64,000 nt of DNA from Opitutales bacterium. GTDB lineage: Bacteria; Verrucomicrobiota; Verrucomicrobiia; Opitutales; Seribacteraceae. Position numbers and translations under genes: made by a program. This document shows positions 27,753-36,537 of the stretch, piece by piece. The DNA lies in the NCBI GenBank assembly GCA_028045305.1, contig JAOFTV010000002.1, positions 173,431 to 237,430 on the forward strand, read 5' to 3'. The notes beneath the pieces were generated by a model. That model was not told the origin of the DNA. It saw nothing but the letters and a program-made list of their open reading frames with translations, and did no database searches. Each line of letters opens with the position of its first letter. Positions within the stretch are counted from its first letter, which is position 1.

Positions 27753-29350
27753 AAAACTTTTCTCACGACCCCGACTACTTGGATATCCTCTCTGCCTGGC
27801 ACGGCACTCTAAACATTTCCCCAAAGAGAAGAAAAGAACTCCTCGACCGTCTCGGTCATGATCAAGCATTGCGTGCCGCGGTTGCCGAAGAAATTGAGAT
27901 GGCTGGGCTGATTCGGGCCGCTCAGTCTGGTGAACCGAGGTGGCTGGAATTAGAAGAAATTTTAAGCAGTGCTGAGGAAAGTCCTCTATCCTTCGAGGAT
28001 AAAATCTTAAACCAGGTTTCAAGCAAACCAAGGAAGCCTTGGTTGTCGCTCCTCACTCGGCCAAGTTTTGCCTGGCTAGCGATGGCCGCAACCCTTGTTT
28101 TTGCTTTCGTTATCCCCTCGGAAAAACAAAAGCCTGATGGAATCGCTCGGATTCTTCGGTATGAAGGATCCGACTCATCCGTGCAGAAAGACTTTGAATT
28201 TCGAAAGGGTGAACAATTTCAATTCAATGATGGCTTGGTCGAGGTTGCCTTTCAGGAAAGTGGCGTGCACCTCATTGGAAAAGGTCCCCTGCAAATGACC
28301 GTCATTGATCATAATCGCTTATTTCTAAACGAAGGAGAAATTAAACTGGTGGTCCCACCTCAGGGGATTGGTTTTGTGGTCGATACGATGGAAAGAAAAT
28401 TTGTCGACCTAGGGACCAGTTTCGTGGTTCAGGCAAGCAACCTAGGTTCACGCGTGCTCGTACTCGATGGCGAGATTGCGGTGGGGGAACGGGATGGAAA
28501 AGGCTCCCGCCTAATGACCGAGGGGGGACTGGCTAATTTTAACCGTAACGGAGAAGCCTCACCACACAGTACAAGACCCAGTGGAGTACCCGAGGTTAAA
28601 AAAGATATTCAAGGAACCAAATTGGGAACCCTGCTTGGCTCCATCATTGGTTTCCCTAAGGATGCACAGATCCCCAACCCCGCTCCTGAAGGCAGTCCGA
28701 TTAGCCGGAAACTCCTCCCCCTTGTACAATCCAAGTTTTCCGACCTGACCTGCCTGAATAAACTAAAAAAAGGAAACCCCATTCGCTTTCGGGGGATCGC
28801 AGGTACCTATGATCTCTTCCCAAAGCGGACAGGCTTGGTGCCCTACTCGGAAAACAATGGTTGGATTGCCTGGTACCAGGGAAAAGTGAAAGCCCCCCAG
28901 AAAGGAAAATACCGCTTCTGGGGATATGCGGATAACAACCTGCTGGTTGCGGTCAATGGAGAGCCGGTCTTTGAGGGATCGCGCTATGACTCCTCGTTCC
29001 GCACCGAAATGAATGTTCCACGAAACAACCACCCCTCCTTTCCTTGCCTCAACGCACGGGCAGGATTTGCCTCAGGTCCTTGGTTTGAGAGTGGAGGCAC
29101 CCCCGTGCAAATCGACCTGCTCTTTGGGGAGTCCCAGGGCAACAAAACCTCAAGCCTGCTTTTAATTGAGCAGGAAGGTGCTTCATACGATCAAACCTAC
29201 TGGGGTCAACCCAAGTGGCCCCTATTTGCTACCGAAGAATTCTCCGTCCCAGAGAAAAAAGCACTCAACAAACTCAAGACACACATGGAAGAAAAAATCA
29301 TGGGTTCTTTTTCCATTCCCGAAGCTGAATTATGGTCCGTGGTCCAATGA
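27749..29350 (+). CDS. FecR-like membrane regulator with PA14-type sensor domain
   Basis: 533 residues from the ATG at 27749, which overlaps the sigma-factor stop; a frame start 33 bases upstream is rejected. Residues 1-85 are a cytoplasmic anti-sigma-like part (LDILSAWHGTLNISPKRRKE). One membrane segment lies near 100-120 (PSFAWLAMAATLVFAFVIP). A FecR domain follows (about 135-255: HNRLFLNEGEIKLVVPPQG, FVDLGTSFVV, VLVLDGEIAVG). The C-terminal part (about 340-490) looks like a PA14 carbohydrate-sensing sandwich (GKYRFWGYADNNLLVAVNG). It would sense a glycan outside the inner membrane and control the ECF factor. Partner and ligand are inferred. Confidence 0.87.
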   Translation: MKNFSHDPDYLDILSAWHGTLNISPKRRKELLDRLGHDQALRAAVAEEIEMAGLIRAAQSGEPRWLELEEILSSAEESPLSFEDKILNQVSSKPRKPWLSLLTRPSFAWLAMAATLVFAFVIPSEKQKPDGIARILRYEGSDSSVQKDFEFRKGEQFQFNDGLVEVAFQESGVHLIGKGPLQMTVIDHNRLFLNEGEIKLVVPPQGIGFVVDTMERKFVDLGTSFVVQASNLGSRVLVLDGEIAVGERDGKGSRLMTEGGLANFNRNGEASPHSTRPSGVPEVKKDIQGTKLGTLLGSIIGFPKDAQIPNPAPEGSPISRKLLPLVQSKFSDLTCLNKLKKGNPIRFRGIAGTYDLFPKRTGLVPYSENNGWIAWYQGKVKAPQKGKYRFWGYADNNLLVAVNGEPVFEGSRYDSSFRTEMNVPRNNHPSFPCLNARAGFASGPWFESGGTPVQIDLLFGESQGNKTSSLLLIEQEGASYDQTYWGQPKWPLFATEEFSVPEKKALNKLKTHMEEKIMGSFSIPEAELWSVVQ

Positions 29351-29414
29351 GGTAGACTTCCGTATGATAAGATTTGATCTTTTCTCAAATTAAAGAATCT
29401 GAGACTCTTTTCGC

Positions 29415-31019
29415 ATGATAAAAAATAGGTTGAGCCTTTTACTTTTCTCCCTTGGTCTGGCTGCAATCAACCTGCCCGGGACCCCTCCACCTAATGTACT
29501 GATGATATTGGTTGATGATTTGGGATATTCCGACTTGGGCTGTTATGGGAGTGAAATCGAAACACCCAACCTAGATAACCTCGCCGCCAACGGCTTGCGT
29601 TATACCCAATTTTACAATACCGGCAGATGCTGGCCCACTCGTGGTTCCTTGCTCACGGGGTACTATGCCCAGCAAATCCGACGGGACAACTTACCGATGA
29701 GAGGTGGCGGGGGCCAAGGCAAGCGACCTACCTGGGCACCCCTAATTCCCGAATTCCTCAAAACTGCGGGTTACCGGAGTTATCACAGCGGGAAATGGCA
29801 CATTGACGGCAAGGTTCTAACTAACGGTTTCGACCGCTCATGGCATGTCACCAATCAAGACGGCTTTTTTAGCCACAATGCTAATTTACTCGATGACAAA
29901 AAGTATAACCCAACAACGTTGAAGAGGGATTATTACTCCACCACTGCCACTGCCGATCATGCAATTGAGTTCTTGGAGGATCACCAGCAAAACCACAGCA
30001 ACAATCCATTCTTCCATTATCTGGCCTTTATTGCTCCTCACTTCCCCTTGCATGCAAAGCCCGAAGATATTGCCAAATACCAGGATCTTTACCTGAGCGG
30101 ATGGGATAAACTAAGGGAAGAACGATTTGCCAAACAAAAGAAAATCGGCCTGCATAAAACCTCGCTCTCCACACTCGAACCGGAAATTGGCCCACCTTAT
30201 GCCTTCCCTAAAGCGATCAAGCGCTTAGGGACTGGAGAAGTAAACCGCCCTCTTGCATGGGATTCCCTCACCGATAAGCAGAAGCGTTTCCAGGCCACCA
30301 AAATGGCCATCCATGCCGCGATGATCGACCGGGTGGATCAAGAAATTGGGCGGGTCATTCAACAACTTAAAAAGACGGGAGACTACGATAACACCCTGAT
30401 CTTTTTTGCTTCAGATAACGGGGCTAGTGCCGAGATCATGGTGCGCGGAGGCGGACACGAACCCGATGCCCCTATGGGTAGTGAGAAAACCTACTTATGC
30501 TTAGGACCTGGATTCTCCAGCGCTTCCAACACTCCTTTCCGCCGGCATAAAACCTGGGTGCACGAAGGAGGGATCAGCACGCCCCTCATCGCTCATTGGC
30601 CAGATGGAATAAAGGCCAAAGGAGAGCTAAGACATTCCCCCGGGCATGTGATCGATATCGTACCTACCATTCTGGAATTAGCTGGAGTAGAAAAACCAAA
30701 ATCATGGAAAGGGACGCCTATTCCAAAGGCCCCGGGTAAAAGTTTGGTTCCGTCCTTCTTGGACGATCGCGTCATCCCGAGAGAATCTATTTGGTGGATG
30801 CACGCGGGTAACCGTGCGATCAGGCAAGGCAACTTCAAGCTTGTTGCCGCAAAGGGAGACCCCTGGGAGTTATATAATTTAAGTAGGGACCGTGCGGAAT
30901 CTAACGATTTATCCAATAAAATGACTGACAAAGCTAAGGCGTTGGAAAACTCATGGAACCAAGAGACCCAAAGCTTCATCAAACTTTTGCAGTTGGAAAA
31001 ACATTCGATTGTAAAATAG
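29415..31019 (+). CDS. Sulfatase (arylsulfatase type I), exported
   Basis: 534 residues with a signal peptide to about residue 22. PPNVLMILVDDLGYSDLGCY gives the metal aspartates; the formylglycine site is C72 in GRCWPTRGSLLTGYY (C-x-P-x-R). YHSGKWHIDG and IFFASDNGAS are conserved. Length and features match arylsulfatases of marine polysaccharide degraders. It lies 64 bases after the FecR gene and 19 bases before the PSCyt1 gene. The start has no visible Shine-Dalgarno sequence. Confidence 0.93.
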   Translation: MIKNRLSLLLFSLGLAAINLPGTPPPNVLMILVDDLGYSDLGCYGSEIETPNLDNLAANGLRYTQFYNTGRCWPTRGSLLTGYYAQQIRRDNLPMRGGGGQGKRPTWAPLIPEFLKTAGYRSYHSGKWHIDGKVLTNGFDRSWHVTNQDGFFSHNANLLDDKKYNPTTLKRDYYSTTATADHAIEFLEDHQQNHSNNPFFHYLAFIAPHFPLHAKPEDIAKYQDLYLSGWDKLREERFAKQKKIGLHKTSLSTLEPEIGPPYAFPKAIKRLGTGEVNRPLAWDSLTDKQKRFQATKMAIHAAMIDRVDQEIGRVIQQLKKTGDYDNTLIFFASDNGASAEIMVRGGGHEPDAPMGSEKTYLCLGPGFSSASNTPFRRHKTWVHEGGISTPLIAHWPDGIKAKGELRHSPGHVIDIVPTILELAGVEKPKSWKGTPIPKAPGKSLVPSFLDDRVIPRESIWWMHAGNRAIRQGNFKLVAAKGDPWELYNLSRDRAESNDLSNKMTDKAKALENSWNQETQSFIKLLQLEKHSIVK

Positions 31020-31038
31020 AACAAATATAGTCCCTATT

Positions 31039-34000
31039 ATGTCCAAAATTCTCACTTTAGTTTTAACCACTTTTTTCATTCTTACATTCCCTGCATCCTT
31101 GCAGGCTGTGGATTTTAATAAAGATGTCAGGCCACTGCTTGCGTCCAAATGCTACGCTTGTCACGGCCCGGATGAAGAGGGAAGGAAAGCCAAGCTTCGG
31201 TTGGATATCCGGGAAGATGCTTTGGGAAATGAAGTAATCGTACCGGGAGTAGTTGAAGACAGTGAATTCCACTACCGCATCCGCTCCGATGATCCCGATG
31301 AAATCATGCCTCCCCCTGAGTCTCATGCCTCCCTGACCGAGGCGGAAAAAGATCTGCTCGACCAATGGATTGCCGAGGGTGCAGAATATGCCAAGCATTG
31401 GGCTTTTGAACCGCCTCAAGCGTCCATCACCCTGGTCAATGCAGCCAAGTGGGGAAACAACTCTATTGATGCCTTTATTCTTAAAAACCTGGAGAAAAAT
31501 AAGGTCGACCCTTCTCCCCAAGCGGATCGCTACACACTCGTACGGCGCCTCTATTTGGATCTTACCGGTCTTCCTCCCACCCCCGAGCAGGCCGATGATT
31601 TTGTCAACGATCACAGGGTGGATGCCTATGAGCACTTGGTCGATCAACTCTTGGCCTCTCCGCACTATGGAGAAAAGTGGGCCCGCGAATGGCTCGATCT
31701 TGCACGCTATGCCGATACCAATGGGTATGAAAAAGACAGGCCGCGCGAAATCTGGCAATACCGAGACTGGGTGATTCGTGCCATCAACGAGGATATGCCT
31801 TATGACCAGTTCACCATCGAACAACTGGCCGGGGACATGTTACCCGGCTCCACCCAGGATCAAAAAATCGCCACCGGATTTCACCGCAACACCCAACTCA
31901 ATGAGGAAGGCGGGATCGACCCGCTGGAGTTTCGTTTTTATGCTGCGGTTGACCGTGTGGCCACCACCGGCACCGTGTGGATGGGTTTAACCACCGGATG
32001 TGCCCAGTGCCATACCCACAAGTACGACCCCATCACCCACGATGAGTACTTTGGCATCATGGCCCTTCTGGACAATGTGGAGGAACCCGATCTCCTCCTC
32101 TACACTGACGGACAATTAAAACGCCAAGCAGAAGTAGAAAACCAGATCCAACGTAAGATTGCCGAACTGACGGGCCGGCATCCCGAATTTGATTCCTCCT
32201 TCGCATCCTGGCGCAAAAACATGCAGGCCAAATCCACCGCGTGGAAGACCCTTCAGCCAACCGGTTGGAAAACCAACCTGCCCAAGCTTGAGCTTCTGGA
32301 GGACGGCTCGCTGTTTGCTTCGGGTGACTTCACCAAACGGGATGTTTACGACCTTAATTTCACTTCACCCGAACCCATCACTGCCCTGCGTATCGAAGCC
32401 CTGCCCGACGACCGCTTGCCGGAAAAAGGCCCAGGCCGGGCCTATTACGAAGGCCGCAAAGGTCTCTATTTTCTCAGTGAAGTGAACGCTTCCGCCCAGG
32501 ATCAACCCGTCTCCTTCAAAGATCTCTCCCAAAGCGGGGGTAACGGGGTGGAAAAGATCATCGATGGGGATGGCTCTTCGGGTTGGAGCGGAGCTGTTGG
32601 CGTGGAACAGCACCTCGTCTTGCCCCTCGACCAACCCTTGGCCGCGAACCAACCCTTCTCCCTGTCCCTTCTTTTTGAAAGGCACTTTGTTGCATCCCTG
32701 GGCAAGTTCCGTATTTCGGCGACCTCATCGACCCAGCCAGCGAAAGCTCAACGCCTCGGATCGGCCACCGAAGATCTTCTATCCAAAGGAAATCAATTGA
32801 GTCAGTCCGAGATCAGTCAACTCCGGGCAACTTATTTGGAAAAAGCCTTTCTCCCCCAAAAGAATAATGGGAAATCCTTCGCAGTTGGAGCGAAGTGGAT
32901 CTGGGATAACAGCAACAACAACGGCAAAGAAACCCTCTATTTTGCCAAGTCCATAAGCTTGAAAGATGCTCCAAAATCCGTTCGTTTACTTTACACCTGC
33001 GATGACGAATCCGAGTTTTTCATCAATGGCAAAAAAGTTGCATCGAATAAATTGTGGTATGAACCAGCTCTTGCCAATGTGGGCACTCATTTTAAAAAGG
33101 GTACAAATGTTATCGCGGTAAAAGCGACCAACAATGGCGGACCCGGTGCCCTGCTTGTACAACTCGAAATTACCAAGGCTGATGGTAAGAAACACACGGT
33201 CTTTACCGACGAAAGTTGGGAATTCTCCCAGCAGAAACCCACCAGTGATGAATGGAAAAATAAAGGCCTTGCCGACGGAATAAAAGCAATTCTTGTAGGC
33301 AAAGCAGGAGATGCCCCATGGAACAATATCCCCCTTAAGTCGAATGATCTTTCCGAACTCAATGCCCTTCGTGGGCAAATCCCCCAAAGTCGCCGGTCAT
33401 TGGTGATGCAGGAAAGACCCTCAGATAACCCCCGCCCCACTTACCTACGCCATCGGGGGGAGTACACCAATCCGAAGCACGAGGTTGCCCCTGGCATACC
33501 CGACATTCTTTTAGGAGTGGACACACCCGAGCCGGGCAATCGTCTTGAGTTTGCCCGCTGGTTGGTCAGCCAGGACAATCCGCTCGGGGATCGGGTAACC
33601 GTAAACCGTGCCTGGCGTTCGCTCTTCGGTTACGGCCTCATACGTACCAGCGGGGATTTTGGCACCCAGGCACCTGCCCCCGACCACCCCGAACTGCTTG
33701 ATTGGCTGGCTGTGGAATTTCGTAAGCTTGGTATGTCGATGAAAAAACTTCACCGCCTCATCGTCACCAGTTCGACTTACAAGCAAAGTTCCGTGGCCAC
33801 CCCAGAACTTCTAGAAAAAGATCCGCAAAACCGACTCCTTGCCCGGGGTCCAAGAATACGCCTGACCGGGGAACTGATCCGGGATCACATGCTTACCGCC
33901 AGTGGAAAGTTATCCTCAAAAATGTACGGCCGTGGCGTCTATCCGCCCCAGCCCAAAACTGTGCTTTCCCATGCTTTTGGTAATCAGGCATGGAATGTAT

Positions 34001-34443
34001 CCACAGGCGAGGACCGCTACCGCAGATCCCTCTATACCTTTATCAAACGGACCGCCCCTTTTGCCGGCTACATGACCTTTGATGGCACCTCCGGCGAGAA
34101 CTGCCTCGCCAAACGCGATCGAAGCAATACTCCTCTGCAAGCCCTTACCCTGCTCAACGACGAGATGTTTATCGAACTTGCTCAGGCGGCGGGCGAACTC
34201 GTCCACCAGAAAAAAGAGGACCCCGTGGAATCTCTCTTCCGTCGCTTTCTCACCCGGATGCCCAAGGCAGAAGAGCGAAAAGCCCTACAGGGATACTTCC
34301 ACCAACAGGTAGAAAGACTGCAAGCCGGAGAACTCAAGGCAGGGGACATTGCTGGCAACCCCAAAGCAGATCCTCAATGGGCAGGCAAAGTTTTACTCGC
34401 CCGGGCTATTATGAATTTAGACGAAACCATCACCAAACCATGA
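31039..34443 (+). CDS. PSCyt1/DUF1549/DUF1553 cytochrome protein with carbohydrate-binding insert
   Basis: 1134 residues, the usual full form. Signal peptide 1-23; PSCyt1 haem domain with CYACHGPDEEGRKAKLRLD (haem motif 38-42) and EIMPPPE; DUF1549 about 130-350 with VRRLYLDLTGLPP and CAQCH at 321-325; a middle region with F5/8C-like and PA14-like sandwiches (TLYFAKSISLKDAPKSVRLL, then CDDESEFFINGKKV, about 610-720); DUF1553 about 830-1110 with RVTVNRAWRSLFGYGLIRTS and RSNTPLQALTLLNDE. Its stop overlaps the DUF1501 start by 4 nt. Likely an exported redox protein binding polysaccharide; activity unknown. Confidence 0.92.
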   Translation: MSKILTLVLTTFFILTFPASLQAVDFNKDVRPLLASKCYACHGPDEEGRKAKLRLDIREDALGNEVIVPGVVEDSEFHYRIRSDDPDEIMPPPESHASLTEAEKDLLDQWIAEGAEYAKHWAFEPPQASITLVNAAKWGNNSIDAFILKNLEKNKVDPSPQADRYTLVRRLYLDLTGLPPTPEQADDFVNDHRVDAYEHLVDQLLASPHYGEKWAREWLDLARYADTNGYEKDRPREIWQYRDWVIRAINEDMPYDQFTIEQLAGDMLPGSTQDQKIATGFHRNTQLNEEGGIDPLEFRFYAAVDRVATTGTVWMGLTTGCAQCHTHKYDPITHDEYFGIMALLDNVEEPDLLLYTDGQLKRQAEVENQIQRKIAELTGRHPEFDSSFASWRKNMQAKSTAWKTLQPTGWKTNLPKLELLEDGSLFASGDFTKRDVYDLNFTSPEPITALRIEALPDDRLPEKGPGRAYYEGRKGLYFLSEVNASAQDQPVSFKDLSQSGGNGVEKIIDGDGSSGWSGAVGVEQHLVLPLDQPLAANQPFSLSLLFERHFVASLGKFRISATSSTQPAKAQRLGSATEDLLSKGNQLSQSEISQLRATYLEKAFLPQKNNGKSFAVGAKWIWDNSNNNGKETLYFAKSISLKDAPKSVRLLYTCDDESEFFINGKKVASNKLWYEPALANVGTHFKKGTNVIAVKATNNGGPGALLVQLEITKADGKKHTVFTDESWEFSQQKPTSDEWKNKGLADGIKAILVGKAGDAPWNNIPLKSNDLSELNALRGQIPQSRRSLVMQERPSDNPRPTYLRHRGEYTNPKHEVAPGIPDILLGVDTPEPGNRLEFARWLVSQDNPLGDRVTVNRAWRSLFGYGLIRTSGDFGTQAPAPDHPELLDWLAVEFRKLGMSMKKLHRLIVTSSTYKQSSVATPELLEKDPQNRLLARGPRIRLTGELIRDHMLTASGKLSSKMYGRGVYPPQPKTVLSHAFGNQAWNVSTGEDRYRRSLYTFIKRTAPFAGYMTFDGTSGENCLAKRDRSNTPLQALTLLNDEMFIELAQAAGELVHQKKEDPVESLFRRFLTRMPKAEERKALQGYFHQQVERLQAGELKAGDIAGNPKADPQWAGKVLLARAIMNLDETITKP

Positions 34444-35849
34444 TTATCGATCCATTACTCCTCCGTACCCGAAGACATTTTTTCAAAGACTGTGGAATTG
34501 GCCTGGGCAAGATTGCCCTCGCCTCTATGCTCGCCAAAGAAAGCTTTGGAGCAATGGGGAACCCCGGCTTCATGCGTTTCCCGGTTAAAGCCAAGCGGGT
34601 CATCTTTTTGTTTATGGCGGGAGCCCCTAGCCAACTGGAGTTGTTTGACCATAAGCCCAAGCTCAAGGAAATCGAGGGGAAGCCTATCCCGCCTTCGGTC
34701 ATTAAGGGGCAGCGCTATGCTTTCATCCAGCCTGACGCCGCGGTACTCGGGCCCTGCTTTCCTTTTTCCAAGCACGGCGAGTCGGGTGCGGAAATTTCGG
34801 ACCGCCTGCCCTATTTATCGAAAATTGCCGACGACCTGACCTTCGTCAAATCCATGCATACCGACCACTTCAACCATGCACCCGCCCAGTTGTTCATGAA
34901 CACGGGCAGTGGGATCCCTGGTCGGGCAAGTATGGGTTCCTGGCTAAGTTATGGAATCGGGAGCGAAGCGGATGACCTTCCTGGCTTTGTCGTTTTGCAA
35001 AACGGTGTATTGAGCGGCGGATCCGCCATGTGGGGATCCGGATTTTTACCCTCCGAACACCAGGGCGTGCCCTTCCGCAAGGGCCCCGACCCCATCCTTC
35101 ATGTATCCAACCCCAAGGGGATAGACCGTAGAGCCCAACGACACACCCTCGACCTGCTCAGCACATTAAACCAAAGTAGCCTTGGCCAGTTTGGAGACCC
35201 CGAAATCAATGCCCGGATCGAAGCCTATGAAATGGCCTATCGCATGCAGGCACGGGCCCCAGAACTAATGGATTTCAGCCAGGAAAGCCAAGCGACCCTC
35301 GACCTCTATGGGGCGAAACCGGGCCAGTCCGGATATGCAACCAATTGCCTTCTTGCCCGTCGTCTGGCCGAGAGAGGCACCCGCTTCATCCAGGTCTATC
35401 AGGGTGGATGGGATGCGCACAACAATGTCGAAGGAAATATCAAAAATCAGGCGAAAGCAATCGACCAGGCCAGTGCCGCCCTCGTTCAGGACCTCAAGCA
35501 ACGTGGCATGCTCGAAGATACCCTCGTCATTTGGGGAGGTGAGTTTGGACGCACCCCGATGGTGGAAGCCAGTGCCGCATTGAATCGAAGTGGTGGACGC
35601 GACCACCACCCTCAGGCCTTCACCATGTGGATGGCGGGTGGAGGCATTAAGCCAGGTATCACCCTGGGACAGACCGATGAACTAGGCTTCCATGTTACTG
35701 AAGACCCCGTACATGTGCACGATCTTCAGGCCACCATTCTTAAACTCATGGGCATTGATCACACCCAACTATCCTTCCGTTTTCAAGGTCTTGATTTTCG
35801 ACTTACAGGTGTAGAACAACACCACGCCGTCAAAAAACTTATGGCATGA
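34440..35849 (+). CDS. DUF1501 protein with Tat signal
   Basis: 469 residues from the ATG at 34440, which overlaps the previous stop (ATGA); an upstream in-frame start inside the PSCyt1 gene is rejected. Twin-arginine-like signal TRRHFFKDCG. KRVIFLFMAGAPSQLELFD, FNHAPAQLFMNTGSGIPGR and VIWGGEFGRTPMVEAS define DUF1501. Partner of the PSCyt1/DUF1553 protein just upstream and paralogue of 18797-20200. Its own stop overlaps the start of the truncated PSCyt1 gene (ATGA), so a further full PSCyt1/DUF1553 gene once continued this operon. Confidence 0.9.
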   Translation: MIIDPLLLRTRRHFFKDCGIGLGKIALASMLAKESFGAMGNPGFMRFPVKAKRVIFLFMAGAPSQLELFDHKPKLKEIEGKPIPPSVIKGQRYAFIQPDAAVLGPCFPFSKHGESGAEISDRLPYLSKIADDLTFVKSMHTDHFNHAPAQLFMNTGSGIPGRASMGSWLSYGIGSEADDLPGFVVLQNGVLSGGSAMWGSGFLPSEHQGVPFRKGPDPILHVSNPKGIDRRAQRHTLDLLSTLNQSSLGQFGDPEINARIEAYEMAYRMQARAPELMDFSQESQATLDLYGAKPGQSGYATNCLLARRLAERGTRFIQVYQGGWDAHNNVEGNIKNQAKAIDQASAALVQDLKQRGMLEDTLVIWGGEFGRTPMVEASAALNRSGGRDHHPQAFTMWMAGGGIKPGITLGQTDELGFHVTEDPVHVHDLQATILKLMGIDHTQLSFRFQGLDFRLTGVEQHHAVKKLMA

Positions 35850-36250
35850 GACTGCGGTGGCTATTGCCTCTTCTTGGAGGACTTCCGGTCCTCGGGGCAA
35901 CAGGCAAGGAATCGCACCCCCTTTCGATTAGCTTCAATGATCATGTCCGACCTATTTTGTCGGATAAATGTTATGCCTGCCATGGTCCAGATCCAGAAGA
36001 CCGGGCCGCCGATCTGAGATTGGACACGGAGGAGGGTGCTTTTGCCGACCTCGGGGGATACCGTGCGATCACCCCGGGTGATCCTGAGGAGAGTGAAATC
36101 TTTTGGCGGATCGAATCGAAAGAGGAAGACGAAATCATGCCCCCACCCGACTCTCACCTCTCCCTGAGCAAACAAGAAAAATCCATCATTAAGCAATGGA
36201 TCGAACAAGGTGCAAATTGGGATACCTCAGGAAAAAGTGGAACTCTTTGA
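35846..36250 (+). pseudogene. Truncated PSCyt1 gene: haem domain only
   Basis: 134 residues: signal peptide, then the PSCyt1 domain (CYACHGPDPEDRAADLRLD, EIMPPPDSH, IIKQWIEQGANW). In full-length relatives this point is followed by a short W/P-rich linker and some 700-900 residues of DUF1549 and DUF1553. Here the frame leaves the family after GANW and stops after nine unrelated residues. The downstream bases match the tail of a sulfatase in another frame (36223-36365). A small exported cytochrome could still be made, since the haem motif and start are intact, but the gene is clearly a remnant. Confidence 0.8.
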
Positions 36251-36365
36251 TCTCACGAAAGATCCATTGGAAAGCACCAACCTAGCTTCTCAAAATCCAG
36301 ATGTGGTGCAGAATTTAACTGCCAAGATGGATGCCTGGTGGAATCCACTACGAAATAAAAATTAA
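36223..36365 (+). pseudogene. 3' remnant of a sulfatase gene
   Basis: In the frame ending with TAA at 36363-36365, the translation includes EKVELFDLTKDPLESTNLAS and then NPDVVQNLTAKMDAWWNPL, the standard C-terminal end of an exported sulfatase. Compare NPEVMKQMKEAYDAWWNTL in the sulfatase at 56587-58071. No upstream part of that sulfatase exists here: the frame runs directly into the truncated PSCyt1 gene. The join falls close to 36222-36235. It is the scar of a deletion that removed the end of one gene, anything between, and the start of the sulfatase. Confidence 0.8.
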
Positions 36366-36386
36366 CTTAATTTCGCAAAACTTACA

Positions 36387-36424
36387 CTGTCGCTTCCAAA
36401 AATTACTAAAGCGACAGCTCTTTT
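36387..36424. terminator. Stem-loop between convergent genes, probable terminator
   Basis: CTGTCGCTT at 36387-36395 pairs perfectly with AAGCGACAG at 36409-36417, a 9-bp stem with a 13-base loop, followed on the plus strand by CTCTTTTG. It lies between the sulfatase remnant (plus) and the small peptide gene (minus) and could end both transcripts. The U-tract is short, so efficiency is uncertain. Confidence 0.6.
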
Positions 36425-36430
36425 GTAAAT

Positions 36431-36520
36431 TTATGTCTGCGGTGCTGCTCCCCAAAGCACCAAAAAGATGGATAGATTGACCAAAACAATCCCCAGAATA
36501 ATTCTATACCGGCGATCCAT
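36431..36520 (-). CDS. Small membrane peptide, 29 residues (NLSIF family, copy 1)
   Basis: Reverse-strand ORF starting 17 bases after the stop of the VOC gene. The protein begins MDRRYRIILGIVLVNLSIF, then continues LVLWGAAPQT and stops. A basic N-terminus is followed by one hydrophobic helix, as for a single-pass inner-membrane peptide. It aligns without gaps to the peptide at 56349-56432: R-x-I-x-x-G-I-x-L-(V/I)-N-L-S-I-F is shared although the DNA differs at many third positions, which argues for coding constraint. A purine-rich AAAGAAG directly precedes the ATG. Function unknown; a regulator of a membrane protein or a toxin-like peptide are both possible. Confidence 0.55.
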   Translation of the reverse strand: MDRRYRIILGIVLVNLSIFLVLWGAAPQT

Positions 36521-36537
36521 CTTCTTTGGCTATAAAC

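Noticed and set aside
31063..31824. 253-residue antisense ORF under the PSCyt1 gene
   Set aside because: It mirrors a strongly conserved coding region, has no family match and no start context.
36431..36520. Type I toxin-antitoxin peptide
   Set aside because: Size and hydrophobicity fit, but no antisense RNA promoter or long structured leader is visible, so this is only kept as an alternative.
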